Position numbers and translations under genes: made by a program. From contig NZ_CP063397.1 of NCBI RefSeq assembly GCF_021729845.1, positions 3,176,001-3,240,000 of the forward strand: a DNA stretch of 64,000 bases, read 5' to 3'. Shown one piece after another: positions 45,025 through 53,546 of the stretch. How positions within the stretch are numbered: position 1 is the first letter of the stretch; the number at the start of each line of letters is the position of its first letter. The stretch comes from Rhizobium sp. SL42. Its GTDB lineage: Bacteria; Pseudomonadota; Alphaproteobacteria; Rhizobiales; Rhizobiaceae. The notes below the pieces were generated by a model that saw only the letters and a list, made by a program, of their open reading frames with translations, was not told the DNA's origin and searched no databases.

Positions 45025-45968
45025 CGTTCTTTCACCTTGTTCAGCGCCTTCACATAGATCGAGGCGAGGCCGAAGACCGTGACGAAAAGGATGACCGCAT
45101 AAGCCGAGGCATAACCTGTGCGCCACTTCTCGAAGGCCTCGCGCTTGAGGTTGATCGAGGTGAGTTCGGTAACCGAGCCCGGGCCACCTCCGGTCAGCTG
45201 CACGACGAGGTCGAACATCTTGAAGTTCTCGATGCCGCGAAACAGGATGGCCAGCATCAGGAAGGGCAGGACGAGCGGAATGGTGATGGTCCAGAACTGA
45301 CGCCATTTGCTGGCGCGGTCACATTCGGCGGCTTCATAGATACTGTCGGGGATCGAGCGCAGACCGGCGAGGCAGATCAGCATGACGAAGGGCGTCCACA
45401 TCCAGGTGTCGACGATGATGATCGCCCAGGGGGCGAGCGAGACATCGCCGATCATCGAAAAGGCTGATGGGTCGATGCCGGTGAAGAAGCTGACGACATA
45501 ATTGAACAGACCGATCTGCGGCTGGTAGAGGAATGTCCAGAAATTGCCGACCACGGCGGGGCTGAGCATCATCGGCAGCACGATGATCGTCGTCCAGAGA
45601 TCATTGCCGCGGAACTTCTTGTTGATCAGATAGGCGAGCGAAAAGCCGATCAGCACCTGAAGCGCGATGGTCCAGAGCAGAAAATGCGCGGTCGCCTGCA
45701 TGGTCAGCCAGATGTCGCCATCGGTCAGGATGCGGGCATAGTTGCGCAAACCGACGAATTCCGGCACCTCGTTGGGGCGATTGACGCGGAAATTGGTGAA
45801 ACTCAGCCGGACCGTCCAGATCAGCGGAAAGATGTTGATCGCGAGCAGCAGCACGATCGAGGGCGTGACGAAGAGCCAGGCGATGGCACGGTCCGAGAGA
45901 CCGGAGAGGCGTTTCGCCACAGGCGGGGGCGTCGCGCGGGCGATGCGGTCGATGGCAGTGTCGGACAT
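45021..45968 (-). CDS. ABC transporter permease (MalF/UgpA type)
   Basis: 315 residues from the ATG at 45966-45968, with GGGGGAAA upstream. Six helices are visible. The EAA-loop region is 'IYEAAECDRASKWRQFWTITIPLVLPFL'. It pairs with the overlapping second permease as the channel of a CUT1-class polyol or sugar importer. Confidence 0.92.
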   Translation of the reverse strand: MSDTAIDRIARATPPPVAKRLSGLSDRAIAWLFVTPSIVLLLAINIFPLIWTVRLSFTNFRVNRPNEVPEFVGLRNYARILTDGDIWLTMQATAHFLLWTIALQVLIGFSLAYLINKKFRGNDLWTTIIVLPMMLSPAVVGNFWTFLYQPQIGLFNYVVSFFTGIDPSAFSMIGDVSLAPWAIIIVDTWMWTPFVMLICLAGLRSIPDSIYEAAECDRASKWRQFWTITIPLVLPFLMLAILFRGIENFKMFDLVVQLTGGGPGSVTELTSINLKREAFEKWRTGYASAYAVILFVTVFGLASIYVKALNKVKER

Positions 45969-46073
45969 GGGTTTCCCCCAGAGATATCAGTTGCATCCGG
46001 CAGGGCCGGCCGATCAGACGACCTGCCCTGCGATTGCATCTTGTCCGCCATAAGCGGATCGAGGCTCTTTGGA

Positions 46074-47408
46074 TCAGATCTTGCCTTCGTCCTCGAAGAC
46101 TTCGGTCCAGTCCTTGACTAGCCCGTCCATCGCTTCCTTGGCGGTACCCTGGCCGGCCACAACATAATCGTGGAAGCGCTTCTGGGAGGCCTGCAGCAGC
46201 GAGGCATAGGACGGCTCGGCCCAGAAGTCCTTCACGATCGCCATGGAATCGAGGAAGGTCTGCGCATAGGGCTGGCTGGTGGCAAAGCCCGGATCCTCGA
46301 CGACGGAGCGCAGGGCGGAATAGCCGCCGAGCGACCACCACTTGTTCTGGATTTCCGGCTGAGCGAACCATTTGATGTATTCGAGCGCCGCATCCTGCTT
46401 GGAGGAGGCTGCGACCACCGAGATGCCCTGCCCGCCGAGCTGGGCGAACTGCTTGCCGTCGGGGCCCGCCGGATTGGGAAAGTAGCCCGACTTGTCGCCG
46501 CCGACATTGGCGTCGGCATGGATGCCCGGCCAGATGAAGGCGAAGTTCATCTGCAGCGCCACCTGGCCGGACTTATAGGCGTCGATGTTCTCGGACATGT
46601 AGGTGTCTGAAGAGCCGGGCGGCGTGCAGCAGTCGTAGAGCGCCTTGTAGTATTCGAGGCCGGCGATCGACTGCGCAGAGTTGACGAAGCCTTCGAGATC
46701 ATAGGGCTTGTCGGGGTTTTCATACTGGAAGCCGAAGGAATAGAGCACGTCCATGGCGCCCATGGTGATGCCTTCCGAGCCGCGCTCGGTATAGATCGCG
46801 GCGCCATAGACCTTCTTGCCATCGATATCGCGTCCCTGGAAGAACTCGGCGATATCCTTGAGTTCGGCAAAGGTCTTCGGGACGGCCAGATCACGGCCGT
46901 ATTTCGTCTTGAATTCGGCCTGCAGTTCGGGACGCGAGAACCAGTCCTTGCGATAGGTCCAGCCGACGACATCGCCGAAGGCCGGCAGCGCCCAGTAGTT
47001 CGGTGAATTCTTCGGCCATTCGGCATAACCGACGACGGTCGCCGGGATGAAGTCCTCCATCTTGATCCCTTCCTTGGCGAAGAAATCATTGAGCTTCACA
47101 TATTGGCCGTTCTCGGCCGCACCACCGATCCACTGGCTGTCGCCGATCATCAGATCGCAGAGCTTGCCGCCGGAATTGAGCTCGTTGAGCATGCGGTCGG
47201 CGAAATTCGGCCAGGGCACGAATTCGAATTTCATCTTGTGGCCGGACTTGGCCTCAAAATCCTTTGATAGTTCGACCAAGGCATTGGCCGGGTCCCAGGC
47301 GGCCCAGCATAGGGTCAGGTCCTCGGCCTTGGCAGCCCCTGCGCCGGACAGGCTGGCCCAGATCAGGGCGCCGGCTGCGACTGTCGACTTCAGGAATGCG
47401 GATGTCAT
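46074..47408 (-). CDS. Periplasmic solute-binding protein (polyol/sugar type)
   Basis: 444 residues from the ATG at 47406-47408, with GGAGGAG upstream. Residues 1-29 are a signal peptide ending 'GAAKAED'. The mature protein is an SBP_bac_1-type: 'FVPWPNFADRMLNELNSGGKLCDLMIGDSQWIGGAAENGQYVKLNDFF', then 'WALPAFGDVVGWTYRKDWFS' and 'GGQGISVVAASSKQDAALEYIKWFAQPE'. It binds the substrate for the two permeases downstream. Twin LacI-type operators lie 180-228 bases upstream of its start. The ligand is not readable, and the kinase at the operon end points to a triose or tetritol-type compound. Confidence 0.9.
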   Translation of the reverse strand: MTSAFLKSTVAAGALIWASLSGAGAAKAEDLTLCWAAWDPANALVELSKDFEAKSGHKMKFEFVPWPNFADRMLNELNSGGKLCDLMIGDSQWIGGAAENGQYVKLNDFFAKEGIKMEDFIPATVVGYAEWPKNSPNYWALPAFGDVVGWTYRKDWFSRPELQAEFKTKYGRDLAVPKTFAELKDIAEFFQGRDIDGKKVYGAAIYTERGSEGITMGAMDVLYSFGFQYENPDKPYDLEGFVNSAQSIAGLEYYKALYDCCTPPGSSDTYMSENIDAYKSGQVALQMNFAFIWPGIHADANVGGDKSGYFPNPAGPDGKQFAQLGGQGISVVAASSKQDAALEYIKWFAQPEIQNKWWSLGGYSALRSVVEDPGFATSQPYAQTFLDSMAIVKDFWAEPSYASLLQASQKRFHDYVVAGQGTAKEAMDGLVKDWTEVFEDEGKI

Positions 47409-47588
47409 GACGTTCTCCTCCCAAAACGATGTCCCGACCTCCATCGGCACACCTGCAACGCCCCTCCAGGGCAAAAAATGCAATGCGAAATCCCATGGGA
47501 TCCGAGGCCTTCCCTCCCCGATCCGATGGCGTCGACGGCATACGCAAACCATGTGCGGCCGCTCTCCTCGACACTGCATATCGTATAA

Positions 47589-47606
47589 TTGAGGTGCGCA
47601 CCTCAA
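47589..47606. promoter_or_regulatory. LacI-family operator O1
   Basis: TTGAGGTGCGCACCTCAA, a perfect 18-bp palindrome, identical to the one at 47619-47636. It lies between the divergent importer operon and the LacI-type gene. Confidence 0.9.
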
Positions 47607-47618
47607 CGCAAGTTAATT

Positions 47619-47636
47619 TTGAGGTGCGCACCTCAA
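47619..47636. promoter_or_regulatory. LacI-family operator O2
   Basis: A second identical TTGAGGTGCGCACCTCAA, 30 bp (about three helical turns) from the first, so both face the same side of DNA. It ends 72 bases before the regulator's start codon. The pair fits cooperative repression of both promoters and autoregulation. Confidence 0.9.
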
Positions 47637-47708
47637 TTTCTTGCTTTTGGTTTGAATTTGTTGGAAAAGTCTTTCGTAGACGTCACGCACAGCCATTTGA
47701 AAGGCCTC

Positions 47709-48731
47709 ATGAGACCCACCGCCAAAGACCTCGCGGAAGCCGCAGGCGTCAGCCTTGCCACGGTCGATCGCGTGCTGAACGATCGCCCGAATGTGAGCGA
47801 AAAGGCGGCACGCCTCGTGAACGAGGCGATCGGCCGGATCGGCTTCGTGCGCAATCCGGCAGCGGTGAACCTGGCGCGTAACAGGACCTATCGCTTCCGC
47901 TTCGTGCTGCCGCTTGCCGGCGACCAGTATCTGCAGGAACTGATGGCCCAGGTCGCGGAAGCGCGCGAGGCGCTGCACGGTGACCTCACCGATATCGATG
48001 TGGCGCAACTGCCGGTCAGCGATCCGCATGCCCTGGCGAAATATCTCTCCGCCCTCGATCCCGAGCAGGTCGACGGCGTCGCAATCATGGCTCCGGAATC
48101 GCCGCAGGTGCGCGATGCCATGGCCCGCCTGATCGAGCGCGGCATCAAGGTGGTGCAGTTCCTCTCCGGCCAGGAGAAGCTGCCGACGGCGGATTTCGTC
48201 GGCGTCGACAATTTTGCCGCCGGGGCCACGGCTGGCAAGATCGTCGGGCGTTTCCTGGGAAACAGGACGGGCAAGATCATGGTCGTCGCGGATACCATGA
48301 TGGCACAGGACAGTATCGAGCGCCGGCTTGGGTTCGACAGCATAGTCAACCAGCAGTTTCCAAATCTCGTCTCCTTGCCGTCACTGGAAACCTATGGTGA
48401 CGAAAGACGGGCGCGACTGGTCATCCGCCGACTTCTCGAGAATCATCCGGATGTCCGGGCGGTCTATGTCCTGAGTTCAGAGGCGCGTGTACCCTTGATC
48501 GCGATCGAGGAGGTCCAGGATCCGCGCGCATTGACGATCGTGGTCCACGAACGAACCCCCTTCAATGAGGGGGCGCTGAAGGATGACCGGATTGACGCGA
48601 TCATCGCCCAGGATCCGAGCCACGCCGTGAGAAGTGCCATCCGCATCATGCGTGCCAGGCTTGAGCAGCGGGAGTTGATCGCATCGCAGGAAAAGATCCG
48701 TATCGAGGTTCTGCTGAAGGAAAACCTTTGA
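47709..48731 (+). CDS. LacI-family transcriptional regulator
   Basis: 340 residues from the ATG at 47709. The frame is open back into the operators, but the HTH begins right after this ATG: 'MRPTAKDLAEAAGVSLATVDRVLNDRPNVSEKAARLVNEAIGRIGFVRN'. 'VSLATVDRVLN' is the LacI recognition helix. Residues 60-340 are a periplasmic-binding-protein-like effector domain ('VDGVAIMAPESPQVRDAMARLIERGIKVVQF'). It is divergent from the polyol/ketose importer operon and flanked by twin operators, so it is very probably its repressor. Confidence 0.93.
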   Translation: MRPTAKDLAEAAGVSLATVDRVLNDRPNVSEKAARLVNEAIGRIGFVRNPAAVNLARNRTYRFRFVLPLAGDQYLQELMAQVAEAREALHGDLTDIDVAQLPVSDPHALAKYLSALDPEQVDGVAIMAPESPQVRDAMARLIERGIKVVQFLSGQEKLPTADFVGVDNFAAGATAGKIVGRFLGNRTGKIMVVADTMMAQDSIERRLGFDSIVNQQFPNLVSLPSLETYGDERRARLVIRRLLENHPDVRAVYVLSSEARVPLIAIEEVQDPRALTIVVHERTPFNEGALKDDRIDAIIAQDPSHAVRSAIRIMRARLEQRELIASQEKIRIEVLLKENL

Positions 48732-48959
48732 GGCGACGATACATGCCCCCGACGACGAAAGCGCGGCCACCATCAGGATGCTTCGGGGGATAGATTCGCA
48801 CGTCTTCTTGCTACTTCCAAACCTGCCTCTCGCCTGTAACACTCTCAGGCTATTTTACAACGGATCCAAGGCCCTAGCCGTAGAAAATCAGCATATGCAG
48901 CTCCTTCTCTGCCTACCTAAATGGAAATATCGCCCCTGTTACGCCGAGGCGGCATTTGA
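48732..48959. other. Intergenic stretch without a supported gene
   Basis: No protein-like frame and no clear terminator were found between the LacI-type gene and the transposase remnant. Composition drifts to lower GC than the flanks. Confidence 0.4.
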
Positions 48960-49440
48960 TCTATGTATCGTTGGCTGCGGAGCTCTGATGGCATGGAGAC
49001 TTGTACTCGATGTAGAACCTCGACAGGTTAGCGCGGTCAATGCCGCCGCGACTGATGGGGGTTTTGGATACTAGGCCACCGTGCGCACGATGCCAATTGC
49101 GCACCAGGCGACGTAGCAAGCTGCGTTGTCGGTTATGCCACGTGCAACAACAATGTGCCGATCTCCATGCCAAACACTTTGCGCCGGGCCGTAGATGTTG
49201 ACGCTCACCTCGAAGATGAACGCGACAGAGACAATGCGCCCACTGCGCCTTGACACCTTGAGTTAGCTATCATCGACCCAGAGATTGGCCCCCATGGGCT
49301 GTCGAGAAAGGTCTTCACCTTGCCGTCCATTTCCTCGCCGGGCCGAGACACTTTGCTCTAGGAAATGCCTTAGCTGTCCTAGGTCTTGCCTCTGTCATCG
49401 ACGGATCGAGATGATACTCGCCAAGTCTAGCCCGTAGCGC
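48960..49440 (-). pseudogene. Decayed IS256-family transposase
   Basis: Read on the minus strand, pieces in different frames line up with an IS256-type transposase: 'GIS*SKVSRPGEEMDGKVKTFLD' (family 'GISKSQVSRLCEEIDERVKAFL'), 'SGRIVSVAFIFEVSVNIYG', 'VFGMEIG' and 'LLRRLVRNWHRAHGGLVSKTPIS'. Stops and frameshifts separate them. No inverted repeats were identified. The order of the blocks matches the family. Confidence 0.7.
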
Positions 49441-49520
49441 CGATGTGCAACACATCGTTTTGTATTGAACGGCAAAAGCCAAGTTGTAAGCGTACTGCCG
49501 GTTTGTACGCACGACACCGT

Positions 49521-50945
49521 TCAGCCCAACTGGCCGGCCCAGGGCCCGTGATGGATATCCTTTCCGTCTGTCCTTTCGAAGCCATGGGCGCCGAAGAAGT
49601 CGCGCTGGGCCTGGATGAGGTTGGCGGTGCCGCGGCCGCGGCGGTAGGTATCGAAATACGCAAGCGCCGAGGAGAGTGCCGGAACCGGCAGGCCGGACAG
49701 GGCGGCGTGCGACACGACCCGGCGCAGCGCGCCGTCGGTTTCCTTGACCATGGCCGAGAAGGCCGGTGTGATGACGAGATTGGCAACGCCGGGATCCCTG
49801 GTGAAGGCCGAGGTGATTTCATCGAGGAATTGCGAGCGGATGATGCAGCCGGCGCGCCAGATGCGGGCGATCGTCGGCATGGGCAGCGACCAGCCGAACT
49901 TGGCCGAGGCGGCAGACATCACGGCAAAGCCTTGCGCATAGGCCGCGATCTTGGCGGCAAGCAGCGCGTTTTCCAGATCGGCGATGAAGGCGGCGCGGTC
50001 CTTCGGCGCGTCGGTGACGGCCGGCAGGCCAAACAGGGTTTCGGCGGCGAGGCGCTCCGAGCGCAGCGACGAGAGCACGCGGCCGGCGACTGCCGCCTCG
50101 ATGCCGGTGGCCGCGACCGCAAGGTTCTGCGCCTCGATCGCCGACCACTTGCCGGTGCCCTTCTGGCCGGCGGAATCGACGATCACATCGACCATCGGCT
50201 TGCCGGTTTCCGGGTCGGTCGCCTTCAGCACCTTCTCGGTGATCTCGATCAGGTAGGAATTGAGGCGGCCCTTGTTCCAGGTGCCGAAGATCTCGCCGAT
50301 CTCGGGCGCCGACAGGTTCAGGCCGTCGCGCAGGATGCCGTAGATCTCGGCGATCATCTGCATGTCGGCATATTCGATACCGTTGTGGATCGTCTTGACG
50401 AATTGGCCAGCGCCATCCGTGCCGAGCCAGGCGACGCAAGGCTCGTCATTGAAGCGGGCGGCAATCGAGGTCAGCACCGGCTCGACGCGCTTCCAGCTAT
50501 CCTCCAAGCCGCCGACCATGATCGAGGGACCATGGCGCGCGCCCTCCTCACCGCCCGAGACCCCCATGCCGATGAAGGTGAAGTCGGTGCCGGCCAGACG
50601 CTCGAAGCGCGCGACCGTGTCGCGGAAATTGGCATTGCCGGCATCGATCATGATGTCGTTCTTCGCCAGATACGGCATGAGGGCCGCGATCTGCTGGTCG
50701 ACCGCTTCGCCGGCCTTGATCATGATGATGATCGGCCGCGGCGGGCGGATGGCGGCGACAAATTCCTCGATCGTGTGGCAGCCAATGATCTGCCCGGCCA
50801 GATCGCCCGCCTCGCCAAGGAACTCGTCCGTGCGCGCCGGCGTGCGGTTGAACACCGCGATCCGATTGCCCTTCTCGGCAATGTTGAGGACGAGATTGGA
50901 GCCCATGACCCCGAGACCGATCAGGCCGATTTCCGCTTGCTGCAT
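49521..50945 (-). CDS. gnd: 6-phosphogluconate dehydrogenase, decarboxylating (NADP-type)
   Basis: 474 residues from the ATG at 50943-50945, with AGGGAAG upstream. The Rossmann 'GLGVMGSNLVLNIAEKG' is at the N-terminus, with 'FNRTPARTDEF' as the NADP-binding region. Active-site blocks are 'GMGVSGGEEGARHGPSIM' and 'GQFVKTIHNGIEYADMQMIAE' (catalytic Lys). The C-terminal tail 'IQAQRDFFGAHGFERTD' is typical of the long, dimeric class. It converts 6-phosphogluconate to ribulose 5-phosphate and CO2. With gluconokinase upstream in the same run it completes a path from gluconate to the pentose phosphate pathway. Confidence 0.95.
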   Translation of the reverse strand: MQQAEIGLIGLGVMGSNLVLNIAEKGNRIAVFNRTPARTDEFLGEAGDLAGQIIGCHTIEEFVAAIRPPRPIIIMIKAGEAVDQQIAALMPYLAKNDIMIDAGNANFRDTVARFERLAGTDFTFIGMGVSGGEEGARHGPSIMVGGLEDSWKRVEPVLTSIAARFNDEPCVAWLGTDGAGQFVKTIHNGIEYADMQMIAEIYGILRDGLNLSAPEIGEIFGTWNKGRLNSYLIEITEKVLKATDPETGKPMVDVIVDSAGQKGTGKWSAIEAQNLAVAATGIEAAVAGRVLSSLRSERLAAETLFGLPAVTDAPKDRAAFIADLENALLAAKIAAYAQGFAVMSAASAKFGWSLPMPTIARIWRAGCIIRSQFLDEITSAFTRDPGVANLVITPAFSAMVKETDGALRRVVSHAALSGLPVPALSSALAYFDTYRRGRGTANLIQAQRDFFGAHGFERTDGKDIHHGPWAGQLG

Positions 50946-50972
50946 GTCACTTCCCTATCGTCTATTGCGTGA

Positions 50973-52004
50973 TCAGAACGCGAGCTGAACCTTCATCGAC
51001 TGCGTCCGGTCGCCCGCCACCTCGAAGGCGCGGACCGCATCTTCCAGCGGATAGGTGCCGGTCAGAAGCGGTGCGAGATCGACGCGGCGCCGGTTGATCA
51101 GATCGACCGCAAGGCCGAACTCCTCGTGGAAGCGGAAGGTGCCCTTGAGTTCGATCTCCTTGGCCACCACCATGTTCTGCGGGAAGGAGATATCGCCGCC
51201 GAGGCCAAGCTGGACCAGGGTCGATTGCGGCCGCAGGGCTTCGAGGCCCGAGCGCATGGCGCGCTCATTGCCGGAGGCCTCGAACTGCACATCGAAATAG
51301 CCCTTGTTGGCGGTATAGTCCGAAAGCCGCTCCGGGTTCTCGGCGCTGTTGATCACCCGGTCCGCGCCGACCTGCAGCGCCTTCTTCAGCACCGGATCCA
51401 TCACGTCCGTGGCGACGATCTCGCGTGCGCCATGGGCGCGTGCTGCAATGATCGCGAGCGCCCCGATCGGCCCGCAGCCGGTGACCAGCACGCGCTTGTT
51501 GGTCAAGGGCCCTGCCCGCTTCACCGCATGCAGCGTCACCGCAAAGGGTTCCGCCATCGCCGCCTCGTTGATCGAGAGGCCGTCATCGACCGGGTGGCAC
51601 TGCGAAGCGTCCGCGACCAGGCGCTGGCGGAACGCCCCCTGGATATGCGGCATGGGCATGGCCGAGCCATAGAAGCGCATGTTGAAGCAATGGTTCTGCT
51701 TGCCTTCCAGGCAGTAGTCACAGGCATTGCAGGGCCGGCTCGGGGACACAGCCACACGGTCGCCGATTTCCAGATGCGAGACGCCGGCGCCGAGCGCCTT
51801 GATCGTGCCGGCCACTTCATGGCCGAGGATCATCGGCTCGCGGATCCGGACCGTGCCGAAGCCGCCGTGATTGTAGTAGTGCAGATCCGAGCCGCAGATG
51901 CCGCCGGCCTCGATCGCGACCTCCACCTGGCCGGGGCCGAGCGCCTCGACCGCGCGCTCTTCGATGCGCAGATCCTTTGCCGCATGAATGACGATGGCTT
52001 TCAT
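50973..52004 (-). CDS. idnD: L-idonate 5-dehydrogenase
   Basis: 343 residues from the ATG at 52002-52004, with GAGGAG upstream. It is a zinc MDR enzyme: catalytic 'GGICGSDLHYYNHGGFGTVRIREPMILGHEVAG', structural zinc cysteines in 'CNACDYCLEGKQNHC', and Rossmann 'VTGCGPIGALAIIAARAHGAREIVATD'. The 'HYYNHGGFG' block and the neighbours (5-keto-gluconate reductase, gluconokinase) fit IdnD, which oxidises L-idonate to 5-keto-D-gluconate. A sorbitol or xylitol dehydrogenase is the alternative. Confidence 0.88.
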   Translation of the reverse strand: MKAIVIHAAKDLRIEERAVEALGPGQVEVAIEAGGICGSDLHYYNHGGFGTVRIREPMILGHEVAGTIKALGAGVSHLEIGDRVAVSPSRPCNACDYCLEGKQNHCFNMRFYGSAMPMPHIQGAFRQRLVADASQCHPVDDGLSINEAAMAEPFAVTLHAVKRAGPLTNKRVLVTGCGPIGALAIIAARAHGAREIVATDVMDPVLKKALQVGADRVINSAENPERLSDYTANKGYFDVQFEASGNERAMRSGLEALRPQSTLVQLGLGGDISFPQNMVVAKEIELKGTFRFHEEFGLAVDLINRRRVDLAPLLTGTYPLEDAVRAFEVAGDRTQSMKVQLAF

Positions 52005-52015
52005 GGCAAGGCTCC

Positions 52016-52963
52016 TCACAGCACCGGGGTCGGCAGGGCGGCGCCGGCAAAATGGGCGGCGAGATTGTCGCGCACCAGCTTGCCCATTGCCTTGCGGGTT
52101 TCGATCGTACCAGAAGCGTGATGCGGCTGGACCAGCACATTCTCAAGCGCCAGGAAGCGCGGATCGAGCTTCGGTTCGCCTTCGAAGACATCAAGCGCGG
52201 CTGAGCCGAGCGTGCCCTTCTCCAGCGCCTCCAGCAGGGCTGCCTCGTCAATGTTCGACGCGCGCGAGATGTTGATCAGCATGCCTTCCGGACCGAGCGC
52301 CTCGATCACTTGGCGGCCGACGATGTGGCGCGTGTCGGGAGAAGCCGCCAGCGTCACGAAGAGGAAGTCGGCATGGCGGGCAAGCTCTACCGGATCGGCG
52401 ATATAGGTCATACCCTCCGCATAGGGTTTTGCCGAGACGTCGCTATAGGCGATGTCCATGTCGAACCCCTTCAGGCGCTTGGCCACTTCATAGCCGATGC
52501 GACCGAGGCCGAGCACGCCGGCCTTGCGACCCCAGACGCGGCGCTTCAGCGGATAGAGGCCCTTGGCCGCCCAGCTGCCGTCACGCACCCAGGTCTCGGC
52601 GCCGATCATGCCGCGCGACTGCACCAGCATCATCGCAACCCCGAGATCGGCCACGTCATTGGTCAGAACATCAGGCGTATTGGTGACGCGGACGCCGCGG
52701 GCACGAGCCGCCTCCAGATTGACCGCATCGAAGCCGACGCCGTAGACCGAGATGATCTCCAGCTTGGGCAGCGCTGCGATCAGCTCGGCCGAGGCACCCA
52801 GCTCGCCGCGCGTGGCAATCGCCCGGATCTTGTCCGCATGGCTGCGGATGAAGGCGTCGCGGTCGCTTGCCTCATACAGTTTGTGGACCGTGTAATGGGC
52901 TTCCAGCTCGACCATATCCCATTCCGGATAGGGCCCGACCAGAAGGAGTTCGGGCTTGCTCAT
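52016..52963 (-). CDS. D-isomer-specific 2-hydroxyacid dehydrogenase
   Basis: 315 residues from the ATG at 52961-52963, with GGAGGA upstream. The NAD-binding 'GRKAGVLGLGRIGYEVAKRLKGFDMDIAYSD' and catalytic triad positions are seen: Arg in 'INISRASNIDE', Glu in 'DVFEGEP', His in 'QPHHASG'. It is close to the GhrB/hydroxypyruvate or 2-ketogluconate reductase group. In this cluster it may reduce a keto-gluconate or a related 2-keto acid. It sits between gluconokinase and idnD with small gaps. Confidence 0.9.
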   Translation of the reverse strand: MSKPELLLVGPYPEWDMVELEAHYTVHKLYEASDRDAFIRSHADKIRAIATRGELGASAELIAALPKLEIISVYGVGFDAVNLEAARARGVRVTNTPDVLTNDVADLGVAMMLVQSRGMIGAETWVRDGSWAAKGLYPLKRRVWGRKAGVLGLGRIGYEVAKRLKGFDMDIAYSDVSAKPYAEGMTYIADPVELARHADFLFVTLAASPDTRHIVGRQVIEALGPEGMLINISRASNIDEAALLEALEKGTLGSAALDVFEGEPKLDPRFLALENVLVQPHHASGTIETRKAMGKLVRDNLAAHFAGAALPTPVL

Positions 52964-52984
52964 GGTGTCCTCCGATTGTTGTGT

Positions 52985-53545
52985 TCAGCTCGTCTTTCGC
53001 TTGCGCAGCGCAAGCACCGTCATGGCCCGTCCAACGATGGCTTCGAGCGGTTGATTGATGTCGATCGTCACGACGTCGGCTTCCGCCTGGGGCAATTCCA
53101 GCGTCGCAAGCTGGCTGTCGAGCAGCGACAGCGGCATGTAGTCGTGGTTGCGCCCGGCCATGCGCGCCGCCAGCAGCGTCCGGTCTCCCTGCAGGAAGAC
53201 GAAGGTCACCGGCTGGCCGGCCAACTCCCGCAGCCGATCGCGATAGGCGCGCTTCAGCGCCGAGCAGGAAACCACCACCGGCCGGGAACCTTGCGGCCCG
53301 ACCGACAGCAATTGACCGATCCTGTCGAGCCAGGGCCAGCGGTCCTGATCGTCAAGCGGCGTGCCGAGCCGCATCTTGCGCACATTCTCCGGTGGATGCA
53401 GGCTGTCGCCCTCGACGAAGGCGGCATCGAGATAATCGCCAAGCCTTGCCCCGACCGACGACTTGCCGCAGCCGGACACGCCCATGACCACGATCGGGCC
53501 GGGCGAATAGGCCGGGCCGGAGACTGCCTCGTCAGAGACTGCCAC
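52985..53545 (-). CDS. idnK: Gluconokinase (thermoresistant GntK/IdnK type)
   Basis: About 186 residues. The start is taken as the GTG at 53543-53545, which directly follows the SDR stop (TGAAGTG). An in-frame ATG at 53576-53578 inside the SDR gene is possible. The P-loop is 'VVMGVSGCGKSSVG'. 'FVEGDSLHPPENVRKMRLGTPLDDQDRWPWL' is the gluconokinase signature, and 'VVSCSALKRAYRDRLR' follows. It phosphorylates D-gluconate to 6-phosphogluconate, the substrate of Gnd at the end of this run. Confidence 0.92.
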   Translation of the reverse strand: MAVSDEAVSGPAYSPGPIVVMGVSGCGKSSVGARLGDYLDAAFVEGDSLHPPENVRKMRLGTPLDDQDRWPWLDRIGQLLSVGPQGSRPVVVSCSALKRAYRDRLRELAGQPVTFVFLQGDRTLLAARMAGRNHDYMPLSLLDSQLATLELPQAEADVVTIDINQPLEAIVGRAMTVLALRKRKTS

Positions 53546-53546
53546 T

